The notes: generated by a model from the sequence alone, not told the origin. A stretch of DNA of 64,000 bases from Palsa-504 sp050011155 (GCA_050011155.1 JBEKJP010000030.1:1-64000), one strand, 5' to 3'; shown: positions 1 through 9,124, counted from the first letter of the stretch. Numbers and translations: made by a program.

Positions 1-182
1 AACTCCCCGGACTCCGGCTCGGGCTCCTCCTCGTCGTCCGCGCCGAACCCAGGCGGCGGCTCGTCACCATCCGCCGCGGCATCACACCACGCCAGCCACT
101 CGTCCTCGGACATCCAGTCCGGGGTGGGAACAGGATCGCCGGGCCCTGAGGCGGGATCCGCGTGAGCCGGGTCGCGAGACAT
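1..182 (-). CDS. Partial acidic protein, N-terminal end only
   Basis: The reading frame opens with ATG at 182-180 and runs off the left edge, giving about 60 residues. A good ribosome site (GGGGAGG) lies about 6 bases upstream of the ATG. The visible part is hydrophilic and very acidic: it contains the segment WMSEDEWLAWCD near residues 23-34, followed by a Pro/Glu/Asp-rich stretch. No catalytic domain is visible. My recollection is that actinomycete HNH/DUF222-type proteins can begin in a similar way, but that is a guess and nothing in the window confirms it. Confidence 0.6.
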   Translation of the reverse strand, partial: MSRDPAHADPASGPGDPVPTPDWMSEDEWLAWCDAAADGDEPPPGFGADDEEEPEPESGE

Positions 183-350
183 GAGCACCTCCCCGTTCGG
201 AGGAAATTAATCTAGGGAACATAATATCGAAGAACAGGAAGTCGTGCAGAGAAACGAGCATATTATCGAATTAGTGTACGATATATTTAGGATGTCGAGT
301 CGCGACCGCTGGACCTGGGCCGGAGCGAGTTCCGATCAGGTCTGCGGGAA

Positions 351-1814
351 TCAAGTGGAACGCCCGACCATCAGGACCGTGCGTATCTGGTCCTTGAGCA
401 GGGCCGTGTTGGTGTTTGCGAGGAGCGCGGCGCTCCCGCCGGTTTCCGGGCAGGCGTAGGCCGCCGCCTCGAAGCCGGGAAAGCTGCCGCCGTGCCCGAC
501 CAGCCGCACCGAGCCGTGGTCCTCGACCTGCACCCCGAGCCCCTGCCAGGCATCCGGCCCGCACCGGACATACGGCACCAGCATCTCGCGAGCGGATTCC
601 GCCGACAGCAGCTGCCCGTCGATGACAGCGGCGGCCAGGGCAGCGGCATCCCGGGCGCTCGCGACCAGATCGCCTGCGCCCAAGGCGAGGACCGCGCTCG
701 GCCGGACCGGGAAGACCAGCCCCGCGTCGAAGGCATGACCGCTCGCCACGGACCCGCTCGCCGCGGAGTCACGCGCCGGCGGCAGTTCCGGCAGGCTCGC
801 CGACTCGGTGAGCCCAAGCGGCCTGAGTACCCAGTCTCGCAGGCACTCACCGAACGGCACACCAAGCAGGTCGGCGGCCAGTGCACCCAGCGCCACGAAC
901 CCGAGGTTGCTGTATGCCCACCGCCCGCCCGGCCCGTCGGCGCGGATGCCCGCCGCGAACAACGCGGGCACGGGTCCCGCGTAATGCCGCAGGCCCGAGC
1001 CCCTGGGCAGGCCGGCGGTGTGCGTGAGCAGTTGCCTGACGGTGACGAGCGAGGAACCGCCGTCGCGGTCGAGCAGGCGTACCGAGCGCAGTTTCCCCCC
1101 GGCGGGTTCGTCGAGATCGACCAGGCCGCGATCACGCAGCCGGAGCATGAGCAGCGCGGTGGCGATCTTCGTCACCGACCCGGCCCGGAACCTGGTATCC
1201 GCGGCGACCCGCACGCCGCGGCCCGGATCGGCCCAGCCGTATACCGCGGTCCGGGTCGCCTGGCCGGCCCCGGCCTCCGCCCAGGACATGCCGATCACCG
1301 GCTCCTCGGCAGCGATCGCGGCCAGCGCCGGATGCGACGCCAGCGCCGGATGCGACGCCAGCGCCGGATGCGACCCCAGCGGGTGGCCCGGGCCAGCCGC
1401 CTGCCATTCCCCGCCGGGCGCGGCATCGCAGAGCGTCCGGTGCACCTGCCCGCGCAGGGCCCGCGCGGACGACCCCAGGGCGGCGAGCGCGCCGGCCACC
1501 GGCTCGGCGTCCAGCAGGCCGAGCAGGAGATGCTCGGTTCCGATATAGCCGTGCCCCCGCCGCCGGGCTTCGTCCTCGGCGCGACGCACCCACCGGTCCC
1601 GGTCCTGTTCCCGACCATCCTCGCCCGAGACGCGCTCCGCCCCCGCTACCAGCGCCTCCGCGTCCAGCCCGAGCCGGGCCACGGCTCGCGCGGCCACCGT
1701 GTCCCGGTCGGCCAGCACCGCTCCGAGCCGGCCGACCGCATCCGGCCGACCCAGGCGACCCAGGCGACCCAGGCGATCCAACGCCGCGACCGCACGCGGC
1801 ATGACCTCCAGCAT
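351..1814 (-). CDS. Clp_N-like domain fused to a serine beta-lactamase/esterase domain
   Basis: About 487 residues in two parts. Residues 1-140 resemble the ClpA/ClpC N-terminal double repeat, with the hallmark GYIGTEHLLLGLL near residue 90. Residues 170-487 form a class C beta-lactamase/DD-peptidase-type serine hydrolase with SVTK near 213, YSN near 301 and HGG near 441. These are the nucleophile motif, the Tyr motif and the third active-site motif. The linker holds three exact copies of SHPALA. No signal peptide is visible, so a cytoplasmic enzyme is likely. I chose ATG at 1814 because GGGAG sits 5 bases upstream; a GTG at 1820 is the alternative. The substrate is unknown. The Clp_N part normally receives substrates for an AAA+ unfoldase, which is absent here. 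Confidence 0.85.
   Translation of the reverse strand: MLEVMPRAVAALDRLGRLGRLGRPDAVGRLGAVLADRDTVAARAVARLGLDAEALVAGAERVSGEDGREQDRDRWVRRAEDEARRRGHGYIGTEHLLLGLLDAEPVAGALAALGSSARALRGQVHRTLCDAAPGGEWQAAGPGHPLGSHPALASHPALASHPALAAIAAEEPVIGMSWAEAGAGQATRTAVYGWADPGRGVRVAADTRFRAGSVTKIATALLMLRLRDRGLVDLDEPAGGKLRSVRLLDRDGGSSLVTVRQLLTHTAGLPRGSGLRHYAGPVPALFAAGIRADGPGGRWAYSNLGFVALGALAADLLGVPFGECLRDWVLRPLGLTESASLPELPPARDSAASGSVASGHAFDAGLVFPVRPSAVLALGAGDLVASARDAAALAAAVIDGQLLSAESAREMLVPYVRCGPDAWQGLGVQVEDHGSVRLVGHGGSFPGFEAAAYACPETGGSAALLANTNTALLKDQIRTVLMVGRST
1321..1374. repeat. 18-bp tandem repeat, three copies, in frame
   Basis: Three exact copies of an 18-bp unit encode SHPALA three times in the linker between the Clp_N-like and beta-lactamase domains. 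A 9-bp unit is repeated three times in the same gene at 1748-1774. Confidence 0.95.
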
Positions 1815-1998
1815 GACCACTCCCAGCCGATCAGCCGATCAGCCGATCCTAGGCCGCCCGCCCCTATCCGCACCGCAGGCCGCCGGCTACCGTCAGCTTC
1901 AGTTGGCAGACCCACCAGCAGACCCACCAGCAGACTCACCAGCAGACACGCCCAAACACCCCAGCTGACCAGCCCCTCAGCGGCGAGGAGGACCATCC

Positions 1999-3141
1999 AT
2001 GGCCGACATCAACGGGACCTGCGACCCTAGATTCGAGGCGGTACGCGACGCCCTAGCCAAGAACGTGGACGCGGGCGAGGAAACCGGCGCGTCGATCGTG
2101 GTGGACCTCGACGGCGACATCGCGGTCGACATCTGGGGCGGCTTCCGTGACGAGGCGCGCACCACACAGTGGGACGAGCACACCATCACGAACGTCTGGT
2201 CTACCACCAAGACCGTCACCAGCCTCGCCGCCCTCATGCTGGCCGAACGCGGCCAGCTCGACGTGGACGCCCCCGTTGCTACGTACTGGCCGGAGTTCGC
2301 CGCCAACGGCAAGGAAAACGTCCTGGTCCGGCACCTGATGTCGCACGCCTCCGGCGTTTCCGGGCTCGACCAGCCCGCCGTGGTCGAAGACCTCTACGAC
2401 TGGGAGCAATCCACCGCCAGGATGGCGGCCCAAAAACCCTGGTGGGAGCCGGGCACCGCGTCGGGCTATCACGCGCTCAACTTCGGGCACCTCATCGGCG
2501 AGGTCGTCCACCGAATCAGCGGCAAGCCGCTGAAGCAGTTCGTCGCCGACGAGATCGCCGGCCCACTCAACGCCGACTTCCAGATCGGCGCCAAGGAAAG
2601 CGACTGGGGCCGGATCGCCAACGTGACGCCGCCGCCGCCGCTGCCGATCGACCTGGCCGCCCTGGGCATGGAAAGCCCGGCGGTCAGGACGTTCACCGGG
2701 CCCATCCCGAACGCCGAGGACGCCAACACGCCCGGCTGGCGGAACGCCGACATCGGCGCGGCCAACGGGCACGCGAACGCCAGGTCGGTCGCCCGGATCA
2801 TGTCGGTCATACCCCGCGGCGGCGAAGTGGACGGCATCAAGCTGCTCAGCCCCAAGACCATCGACCTGATCTTCCGCGAGCAGCAGAACGGCGTGGACCT
2901 GGTGCTGGGCGTCCCGCTGCGGCTCGGCATCGGCTACGGGCTGCCCCAGGCCGACACCATTCCTTACATCCCGGACGGGCGGATCTGCTTCTGGGGTGGC
3001 TGGGGCGGTTCCCTCATCATCATGGACACCGACCGGCGGATGACGATCGCCTACATGATGAACAAGATGGGCCCCGGCGTGGTCGGCTCCGACCGCGGCG
3101 CCCAGTACGTACAGGCGGTCTACGACGCCGTGGCGTCCTAA
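1999..3141 (+). CDS. EstB-like serine hydrolase (beta-lactamase family, class C fold)
   Basis: A 380-residue protein with the serine beta-lactamase/esterase fold. It has STTK at residues 68-71 as the nucleophile motif, a candidate general-base Tyr at 157, and a Gly-rich GGWGGS segment near 335 in the place of the third motif. There is no signal peptide, as in cytoplasmic EstB-type carboxylesterases. The ATG is supported by GAGGAG eight bases upstream. It lies next to a second hydrolase of the same superfamily on the opposite strand (351-1814), but the two proteins differ in architecture and are not a simple duplication. The substrate cannot be read from the sequence; an ester or lactone is more likely than a beta-lactam. 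Confidence 0.9.
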   Translation: MADINGTCDPRFEAVRDALAKNVDAGEETGASIVVDLDGDIAVDIWGGFRDEARTTQWDEHTITNVWSTTKTVTSLAALMLAERGQLDVDAPVATYWPEFAANGKENVLVRHLMSHASGVSGLDQPAVVEDLYDWEQSTARMAAQKPWWEPGTASGYHALNFGHLIGEVVHRISGKPLKQFVADEIAGPLNADFQIGAKESDWGRIANVTPPPPLPIDLAALGMESPAVRTFTGPIPNAEDANTPGWRNADIGAANGHANARSVARIMSVIPRGGEVDGIKLLSPKTIDLIFREQQNGVDLVLGVPLRLGIGYGLPQADTIPYIPDGRICFWGGWGGSLIIMDTDRRMTIAYMMNKMGPGVVGSDRGAQYVQAVYDAVAS

Positions 3142-3157
3142 GGCACCAGGAAACGCG

Positions 3158-3191
3158 AAGCGGGCCCCGGGGGGATCCCCGGGGCCCGCTT
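3158..3191. terminator. Strong hairpin terminator
   Basis: A perfect 15-bp stem (arms 3158-3172 and 3177-3191) with a 4-base GGAT loop lies 16 bases after the hydrolase stop. It sits between two convergent genes and probably works for both. Confidence 0.85.
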
Positions 3192-3200
3192 TACTGCTCA

Positions 3201-3230
3201 GTCAGCCTCAGTCAGCCTCAGTCAGCCTCA
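3201..3230. repeat. 10-bp tandem repeat, three copies
   Basis: Three copies of GTCAGCCTCA lie between the terminator and the 3' end of the sedolisin gene; the last copy includes that gene's stop codon. The unit length is not a multiple of three. Confidence 0.9.
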
Positions 3231-5198
3231 GTGACCGGTAAAGAACGCCGGCCCCCGCGGGGTACCCACGCCGGTCTCGTCGTCGTAACCGGGACCATCG
3301 TGGATGGTCGTGGTCTGGACGTCGATGGTCTGCAGCTTGTAGTCCTTGCCCTGGCTGTCGTCCACGCCGTTCACGAACTCGGTGCGGACCTGGGCCAGCT
3401 TCGACGTCGGCGCCACGATGTCGTGCAGCGCCGAGGTGCCGATCTCGCTGTAGTACAGCGGGTTGATGAAGCCGAGCGCCTTGTGGTGCGCCTGGTCGGC
3501 CACCGCCACCATGCCGGCCAGCAGCGGGGAGGCGAGGCTGGTGCCGCCGATCCGGTACTGGGCCCAGTAGGTCCCGTTCGGGAACACCTGGGTCTCGCCG
3601 ACGATCATGCCGGTGTTGGGATCGGCGTCCACCGCGATGTCGGGCACGGTCCGCATCGGGACGTTGCTGAAGTACTCAGACTCGCTCGTCGGCACCTTGC
3701 CCTGCTGGTACCAGGGCTGGGTGAACAGCGTGCTGGTGCCGCCGCCACCGCCGGAGCTGTACACCGGGGTGCCCCACGTGCCGTTCTGCAGCGTCGAGTA
3801 CGCGGTCTGCCAGCCGTGCTCGCCGACCCACTGGCCCTTGCGGCCGATGAACACGCTGGTGCCGCCGACGCCGGTGACGTAGGGCAGGTCGGCCGGGAAC
3901 TCGACCGTCTTGGCGGCGGTGTCGGTGCCGCCGACGGTGTCGTCGCCGTCGTCGCCGGAGGAGAAGTTCACCGTGATGCCGGTGATCGCGGCCTCGGTGG
4001 AGAACTGCTGGTAGAACGTCACGTAGGCCTCGCCGAGCAGCGACACGTCGTCGATGCCGTCGTTCCAGGAGTTGGTGACCACGTCGGCGAAGTGGCTGTC
4101 GATGATGTTCGCCCAGGCCATGTCCAAGCCGCTGAGGCAGTCAGACGCCCCGACGTAGATGACCTTGGCCCCCGGCGCCATCGCGTGCACGGCCTCGACG
4201 TCGAGGCTCTCCTCGCCGTACCAGCCCTGCGGACCGCACAGGTCCTCGGCGTCGTAGCCGTCCGAGTCCGGGGTGATCTGCTCGTACTGACCCGGCTTGA
4301 ACAGCGGCTGGCCGTGCACCCGGTTGTACTTCTGCGCGTCGGCGAGCATGGTCGGCGCCGCGTAGGCGTCGGTAATGGCCACGGTGACCCCGCGCCCGTC
4401 GATGCCATGCTTGATCAGCGAGCGCTCCCCGTACGCCGACTGGAGCTGCGACGGGGTGTAGCCGCACACCGCGTACGGCTGGTGCTTGCCGTAGGCGGCC
4501 GGCTTGCGGGTGGCGATCTTCTGGCCGTAGTACGCCGAGCACGGCTGGACCCCGAACCGGCCGCCCGGCGGCGGGCCAGGCAGCGTGTCGGCGGTCTGCT
4601 TCAGCTCGGAGCCTTGGTCGACCCCGACGATCCCGCTGACCGCGCCGGTGACCGCGGCCGGGGTACCGGCCGGCAGGGACAGCTGGCTGGTGTTGGCGTA
4701 GATCTGCTTGCCCTGGTACGCGTAATTGTGGATCTTCGAGCCGAACGTGCTCTCGACCTGGCCGATCGTGCCGCTGACCTCGACGTACATCCCGCTGGGG
4801 AGGGTCTTGTCGACGGTGAAGCCCCGGTCGCGGAGCCAGTTCCGCACCGCGGAGACCGAGGACTCGGCCGGGGCGTACCTGGCGTCGAACTGCTTGTTGG
4901 TCAGGTAGTGGCCATAGCTGGCGCTGGACGGGTCGGAGACCGCCTTCAGGGTGGCCTGGGCGCCGGCGGCGTCCCGCATGCCCAGCAGGATGCCGAAGGT
5001 GGCCGGGTCGGTCGTCACGGTAGTGCCCATGTCACGGGCGAACGGCAGCCATTTCGGCGTGCTGCCGGCCAGCGGGTGCGGGGCTGACGACACGGCCGTC
5101 GCGGCCGTCGCGGCCCCGGCGGTCACCGAGAGGCCGACAACGGTTGCTCCGGCTAGCAATCCGACCGCAGCCCGGCGAGCAAAACGAGACGAGACCAT
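3228..5198 (-). CDS. Secreted sedolisin (S53 family serine-carboxyl peptidase)
   Basis: A 656-residue prepro-enzyme. Residues 1-34 are a Sec-type signal peptide (basic start, hydrophobic core, Ala-rich cleavage region). Residues 50-200 are the pro-kumamolisin activation domain. The catalytic domain follows: Glu329/Glu330 and Asp333 in the E-x-x-x-D segment, Asp416 in SSGDD as the oxyanion-hole residue, and Ser554 in GGTSLASP as the nucleophile. The C-terminal DGPGYDDETGVG segment matches the calcium site of the family. Sedolisins act at acidic pH outside the cell. The ATG follows AAGGGGG by seven bases. It is transcribed alone, with an AT-richer promoter region at 5199-5260. Confidence 0.95.
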   Translation of the reverse strand: MVSSRFARRAAVGLLAGATVVGLSVTAGAATAATAVSSAPHPLAGSTPKWLPFARDMGTTVTTDPATFGILLGMRDAAGAQATLKAVSDPSSASYGHYLTNKQFDARYAPAESSVSAVRNWLRDRGFTVDKTLPSGMYVEVSGTIGQVESTFGSKIHNYAYQGKQIYANTSQLSLPAGTPAAVTGAVSGIVGVDQGSELKQTADTLPGPPPGGRFGVQPCSAYYGQKIATRKPAAYGKHQPYAVCGYTPSQLQSAYGERSLIKHGIDGRGVTVAITDAYAAPTMLADAQKYNRVHGQPLFKPGQYEQITPDSDGYDAEDLCGPQGWYGEESLDVEAVHAMAPGAKVIYVGASDCLSGLDMAWANIIDSHFADVVTNSWNDGIDDVSLLGEAYVTFYQQFSTEAAITGITVNFSSGDDGDDTVGGTDTAAKTVEFPADLPYVTGVGGTSVFIGRKGQWVGEHGWQTAYSTLQNGTWGTPVYSSGGGGGTSTLFTQPWYQQGKVPTSESEYFSNVPMRTVPDIAVDADPNTGMIVGETQVFPNGTYWAQYRIGGTSLASPLLAGMVAVADQAHHKALGFINPLYYSEIGTSALHDIVAPTSKLAQVRTEFVNGVDDSQGKDYKLQTIDVQTTTIHDGPGYDDETGVGTPRGPAFFTGH

Positions 5199-5343
5199 AC
5201 ACAGGCCCCCTTAATAGAAGAAAATCGACATAAGCAAACGGATGCTAGCTAATACCGCAGGTCAGAGGACCGTCAAGCGACATGACCAGAGTGATGCGCC
5301 TTCGAGACGTTACGCTGAGCAACCGTTTGTGCCTACATTACGC

Positions 5344-5997
5344 CTAGCGACCAAGAAGTTCACGCAGCGTGGCCATTACGTCTTGTGCGGCGCCGGACGC
5401 GGTGATGTCCGGGTCGCCGAGCGACAGCGGGATGCCCATCCCGTCGGCCGCGGCCACCGCGAGCACCGCGACCTTGTCGGCGTCGTACCGGCCGCTGAAG
5501 GTGCCGCGCTCGATGCCGCGCCGCACCACCCCGGCCACCAGTCGCCGCCAGGCGGTGTTGTCGCGCAGCGCGTCGGCCCGCATCTCCGGGTCGCGGATGC
5601 CGAAATGCCAGGACTCGATCCACAGCCGCCCGGCGTCCGGCGCCTGCGGCTCGTATCCGGTCAGCGACCGGGTCAGGATGGTCTCGAGCTGTGCCCACGG
5701 GTCGTCGATGGCAGCGACTTCGGCCTCCAGCGCGGCGATCTCCGTGCTCGAGGCGTGCCGGAACGCCGCGACCAGCAGGTCTTCCCGCGAGCCGAAGTAG
5801 TACTGCAGCGTGCTCACCGGGACGCCGCTCTCCGCGGCCACGTCGGCGAACCGGGTCGCGTCCGCGCCCCGCTCCGCGATCACCCGGCAGGCGGCCTCGA
5901 GCACGGCCGTCTTGCGCCGCCCCGCGCGCCGGCCAGGCCCGCGACCCCTTGAGGGGCCACGGGCCGGCGGCTCGGCCGCAGCCGAACTAAGCGTCAT
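5344..5997 (-). CDS. TetR-family transcriptional regulator
   Basis: About 217 residues. An Arg/Gly-rich basic tail precedes a TetR helix-turn-helix (residues 30-80) that contains FADVAAESGVPVSTLQYYF. The C-terminal ligand-binding part has no diagnostic motif. I chose the ATG at 5997 because it overlaps the 3' end of the upstream permease gene by 11 bases (ATGACGCTTAG), which suggests translational coupling. The longer reading frame would start inside the permease. The operon arrangement suggests that it controls the permease or a catabolic route for the imported amine or amino acid. Confidence 0.9.
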   Translation of the reverse strand: MTLSSAAAEPPARGPSRGRGPGRRAGRRKTAVLEAACRVIAERGADATRFADVAAESGVPVSTLQYYFGSREDLLVAAFRHASSTEIAALEAEVAAIDDPWAQLETILTRSLTGYEPQAPDAGRLWIESWHFGIRDPEMRADALRDNTAWRRLVAGVVRRGIERGTFSGRYDADKVAVLAVAAADGMGIPLSLGDPDITASGAAQDVMATLRELLGR

Positions 5998-7480
5998 CGC
6001 GGATGCCGTGGGCGAAGTAGTTCCGCTGGAACCTGGCGCTGACAATCATGACGACCACTCCGACGACGAGGGAACCGGCACCGATCAGGAAGATACCCCC
6101 TACTCCGTGGAAGCTGGAGTAGCTGCTCGCGGCCGGCCAGTACGACTTGATCGACAGGACGAACGCTCCCAGCAGCACCAGCCCCCCCACCAGCGGCAGG
6201 ATCCCCTTGGTGACCAGGTTCCGCGGGCTGCTGAACAGGGTCCGGCGGAAGAACCAGACGCAGGCGAACGCGGTGAGCCCGTAGTAGAAGGCGATCAGCA
6301 GCCCGACCGACGCGGCCGAGTCGGCCAGCACGTTCTTCGACGCCGCCGTCAGCAGCACGTAGAACAGGGCCGAGATCCCGCCCATGACCAGGGTGGCGGT
6401 GGTGGGCGTGCGGAACCGCGGGTGCATCCGGGCGAACCACTTACCGATCGCGCCGTGCGCCGACATGGCCAGCACGGCGCGTGCGGTCGGCATGATCGTG
6501 GTCTGGCAGGAGGCGGCCGTGGAGGTCAGCACGCACAGCACCAGCAGCTTGCCCAGCGCGTTGCCCAGCACCGAGTTGGCCATGGCACCGAGCACGTCGG
6601 TGCTGTGCGCGGCCAGGAACGCGGGCCCGGCGTAGGCCAGGGCGGCCACGCTGATCACGGCGAAGATGGCGACCAGCATGACCGTGGACATGACCGCCGC
6701 GCGGCCCGGCGTGCGCGCCGAGTCCTTGGTCTCCTCGTTCACAGACAGTGCGCAGTCCCAGCCCCAGTAGATGAACACGGCCAGCAGGAACGAGTCCGAC
6801 AGGCTCCCGAACGAACCGGTCCACGGGCTCAGCCAGGCCACGCTTGGCTGCGACGCGCCCGGCAGCGCGTGCCCGGTCCCCGCCTTCACCAGCGCGACCA
6901 CCGCGAAGATGGCCAGCGCGCCCACCTCGATGATCAGCAGCACCTGCTGCAGCCGGGCCGACACCTCGATGCCGCGGTAGCACACCCCGGTGAGCAGCGC
7001 GATGAACACCACCCCGACCACCGTCACCCAGGCCGTCCCGGCGTGTTCCGCGCCGATGAGCTGCAGGAAGTACCGCCCGGCGATCTGCGCCAGGCTGGCC
7101 ATCACGATCACGTCGGCCGCGATGATGCCCCAGCCGCCCAGCCAGCCCGCCCGCGGCCCGAACGCCCGCGCCGCCCAGGTGAACGTGGTGCCGCAGTCCG
7201 GGTCGGCCTGGTTGAGCTCGCGGAACGCGTAGGCGATGCACAGCATCGGCAGGAACGACACGATCAGCGTGCCCGGGCTGTGCACGCCAACCACGGCCAC
7301 GATCAGCCCGAGCGTCGCGGCCATGCTGTAGGCGGGCGCGGTCGACGAGACCGCGATCACCACGCTGGAGACCAGCCCGAGCGCCCCGGCCCGCAACCCC
7401 TTGTCGCTGCTGGTCCGAGTTGGGCTGGTCCTGATGTCAACCGCGGGAGCCGCCGTCCCCGCGTTGATGAGAGTTGCCAT
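5987..7480 (-). CDS. APC-superfamily amino acid/amine permease
   Basis: About 497 residues with around twelve hydrophobic segments spread over the length. The first contains the typical APC entry region (SSTAPAYSMAATLG), and the second helix region carries AYAFRELNQADPDCGTTF, the family's conserved helix 2-3 loop. It acts in the cytoplasmic membrane, probably as a proton-coupled importer of amino acids or polyamines. I prefer the ATG at 7480, preceded by AAGGCGG, over the upstream ATG at 7513. It is the first gene of a pair with the TetR regulator. The region upstream has an AT-rich stretch with small palindromes. Confidence 0.9.
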   Translation of the reverse strand: MATLINAGTAAPAVDIRTSPTRTSSDKGLRAGALGLVSSVVIAVSSTAPAYSMAATLGLIVAVVGVHSPGTLIVSFLPMLCIAYAFRELNQADPDCGTTFTWAARAFGPRAGWLGGWGIIAADVIVMASLAQIAGRYFLQLIGAEHAGTAWVTVVGVVFIALLTGVCYRGIEVSARLQQVLLIIEVGALAIFAVVALVKAGTGHALPGASQPSVAWLSPWTGSFGSLSDSFLLAVFIYWGWDCALSVNEETKDSARTPGRAAVMSTVMLVAIFAVISVAALAYAGPAFLAAHSTDVLGAMANSVLGNALGKLLVLCVLTSTAASCQTTIMPTARAVLAMSAHGAIGKWFARMHPRFRTPTTATLVMGGISALFYVLLTAASKNVLADSAASVGLLIAFYYGLTAFACVWFFRRTLFSSPRNLVTKGILPLVGGLVLLGAFVLSIKSYWPAASSYSSFHGVGGIFLIGAGSLVVGVVVMIVSARFQRNYFAHGIRDDA

Positions 7481-7530
7481 GGTGAGCACCGCCTTGATCC
7501 GCCCGCGCCGCATGCTCGGGCCATGGCAGT

Positions 7531-7560
7531 ACTGTATCTCGATACCATATTGCTGTACAG
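7531..7560. promoter_or_regulatory. AT-rich palindromic stretch upstream of the permease operon
   Basis: GTATC-TC-GATAC (7534-7545) and a self-complementary CTGTACAG (7553-7560) lie about 50-80 bases upstream of the permease start. The surrounding GC content is much lower than in the genes. It is a candidate promoter/operator for the TetR-permease operon. No exact -35/-10 pair could be assigned. Confidence 0.35.
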
Positions 7561-7721
7561 GTTTAAAATACGGTAATTTCCAGGCTGAGGTCCTCCTCTC
7601 CCTAACCGCTCCGCGACCAGCATTTTTATGCCAAACGGGGTGGGCTGTCCGCCCAAGTATCCGCGTCCCGCAGTCCTGAGCCCGGTTGACACAGAGCCAT
7701 GACCGCGGTGCCTGGCGGGTC

Positions 7722-8558
7722 CTAGCCCTGGCCGTGCCGCTTGCCGAACCCGAGTCCGTGGCCTCCGCTGTGGCCGGTACCGTGCCCGTTGCTGTTTCCG
7801 GTCCGGCCGCTTGAGTCCCCGCTGCCCCGGGCCACGGCGATCACGCCGAGCAGCGCGGCCAGCGGGACGGCCACGGCGATGAAGTCCGACGAGGTGAAGT
7901 TGCCCAGCGCGTCCAGCGCGGCGGCGAACCCCACGATCAGCACGGCCACCACGACCAGGCCCCAGCCGTGCAGGAACAGCCGCAGCGTGAACGGCGGTGA
8001 CGGGTCAGGCACCTCGGCCACGGCGGTGACGGTCTTGGTGGCGCGCCGCTCGGTCAGGCCCTCGCGGATCCGGGCGATGAGGGTCAGCTCGCCCGGCTGG
8101 TCGGCGATCAGCAGCAGGTCGCCCGGATGGGCCGGGTCGGGCGCGTGCGACACCGCCCCAGCCCCGCCGACCGCCCATGTCACCACCTGGTGCGGCCCCA
8201 GCGGCTGGACCCGGAACCTGGACTGCTCCCCGGCCGTCACCTCGTCCGGCCCCTCGATGGCCTCCGGCGGCACCTTCTTGGCCCGAGCCGTGCCTTCCCG
8301 AGCCGTGCCTTCCCGGGCCGTGCCTTCGACGGCCGCCACGTCCTCCCCGGGCGCGCCCCCCTCGATCTCGCCCTTGGCCCCCGGTACCCCGCCGGTGATC
8401 ACGAACTGCCGTCGGGCCAGCTGCTCGGCCAGCCGGATCTGCCGCACGTTCACGCTCCACGCCATGGCCACCACGACCGCGGCGACCGCCACCGTGCCCA
8501 TCGCGAGCCACGCGGCCACGGCGGGATGACTGGCACCCTGAGCAAGAGCTTCGAACAT
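7722..8558 (-). CDS. Membrane protein with Ig-like middle domain, unknown function
   Basis: A 278-residue protein I do not recognise. There is one hydrophobic helix near residues 14-36. A polar middle region follows, with a beta-rich Ig-like stretch at about 100-170 (GPDEVTAGEQ, then DQPGELTLIARI). Two C-terminal helices lie near 190-215 and 222-240. The tail is Gly/Ser/His-rich. The EGTAR unit occurs three times in succession near residue 80, encoded by a 15-bp tandem repeat. It is transcribed away from the permease operon and downstream of the marR gene, with a 54-base gap. Confidence 0.7.
   Translation of the reverse strand: MFEALAQGASHPAVAAWLAMGTVAVAAVVVAMAWSVNVRQIRLAEQLARRQFVITGGVPGAKGEIEGGAPGEDVAAVEGTAREGTAREGTARAKKVPPEAIEGPDEVTAGEQSRFRVQPLGPHQVVTWAVGGAGAVSHAPDPAHPGDLLLIADQPGELTLIARIREGLTERRATKTVTAVAEVPDPSPPFTLRLFLHGWGLVVVAVLIVGFAAALDALGNFTSSDFIAVAVPLAALLGVIAVARGSGDSSGRTGNSNGHGTGHSGGHGLGFGKRHGQG
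8284..8328. repeat. 15-bp tandem repeat, three copies, in frame
   Basis: Two exact copies and one near-exact copy of a 15-bp unit encode EGTAR three times in the membrane protein at 7722-8558. Confidence 0.95.
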
Positions 8559-8612
8559 GTCATCTATTAAAACATGTAATCGAACATCCTGGGAACCCGT
8601 TCGGCGCGCGCA

Positions 8613-9086
8613 TCAGGGACGGGGGAGGCGGGCGGCTCGCTGCTGGGTGCTCTTGTCGAACAGGGCGGCGCGCAGGACGGCGTCGACCGCGGCCAGCTGG
8701 CCCGGGTCTACCCGAGCGGCCACCTCGCGGTTGAGCTCGCCGATGACGGCGATGACGTCCCGGGCGTAATCCTGGCCCACGGCGGTGAGGGCCACGTTGA
8801 GCTGCCGGGTGTCGTCCGGGTCCCGGCTGGTCGTGGCGAAGCCCCGCTGCGCCAGTCCTTCGGCCACCTTGCGGGCGGCCTGCCTGGTCACGCCCAGCGC
8901 CGTCCCGAGCTGGCCGACCGGGACCTGACCGCGGCGCAGCAGCAGCCTGGTCGTGGCCGCGTCGGTCCGCCGGTAATCGTCGTAGCCGCGCTGGGCCAGA
9001 CGGCCGGCCATCTCGGTGAGCCAGCTCTGCCTGGCCAGCGCGAGCAGGTCTCCGAATGGGTACGCGGCTGTTGACTTCCCCGTCAT
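8613..9086 (-). CDS. MarR-family transcriptional regulator
   Basis: About 157 residues from the ATG at 9086; a longer reading frame would run into the divergent gene. The winged helix-turn-helix includes VPVGQLGTALGVTRQAARK and the wing RDPDDTRQ with the conserved D-x-R. The C-terminal helix contains the dimerisation region. It is divergent from the DUF998 gene, and a perfect GCAAC-TAG-GTTGC palindrome lies in the 20-base gap. Repression of itself and of the DUF998 gene is therefore the likely role. Confidence 0.9.
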   Translation of the reverse strand: MTGKSTAAYPFGDLLALARQSWLTEMAGRLAQRGYDDYRRTDAATTRLLLRRGQVPVGQLGTALGVTRQAARKVAEGLAQRGFATTSRDPDDTRQLNVALTAVGQDYARDVIAVIGELNREVAARVDPGQLAAVDAVLRAALFDKSTQQRAARLPRP

Positions 9087-9106
9087 AACGGCAGCATACT
9101 CAAGAT

Positions 9107-9124
9107 ATGCAACTAGGTTGCGCA
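9107..9124. promoter_or_regulatory. Probable MarR operator overlapping a start codon
   Basis: ATGCAAC-TAG-GTTGCGCAT: the 5-bp arms GCAAC (9109-9113) and GTTGC (9117-9121) are perfect. The site lies between marR and the DUF998 gene and includes the first candidate ATG of the latter. Its size and symmetry fit a MarR dimer. The assignment is inferred from position. Confidence 0.55.

Noticed and set aside
351..3141. The two adjacent serine hydrolases as a recent tandem duplication
   Set aside because: They are on opposite strands, have different lengths and motif spacings, and only one has the Clp_N part.
2169..5087. A 972-codon open frame on the plus strand
   Set aside because: It crosses the serine hydrolase in the wrong frame and runs antisense through the sedolisin. 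The translation is Arg/Pro/Gly-rich with no domain, typical of shadow frames in GC-rich DNA.
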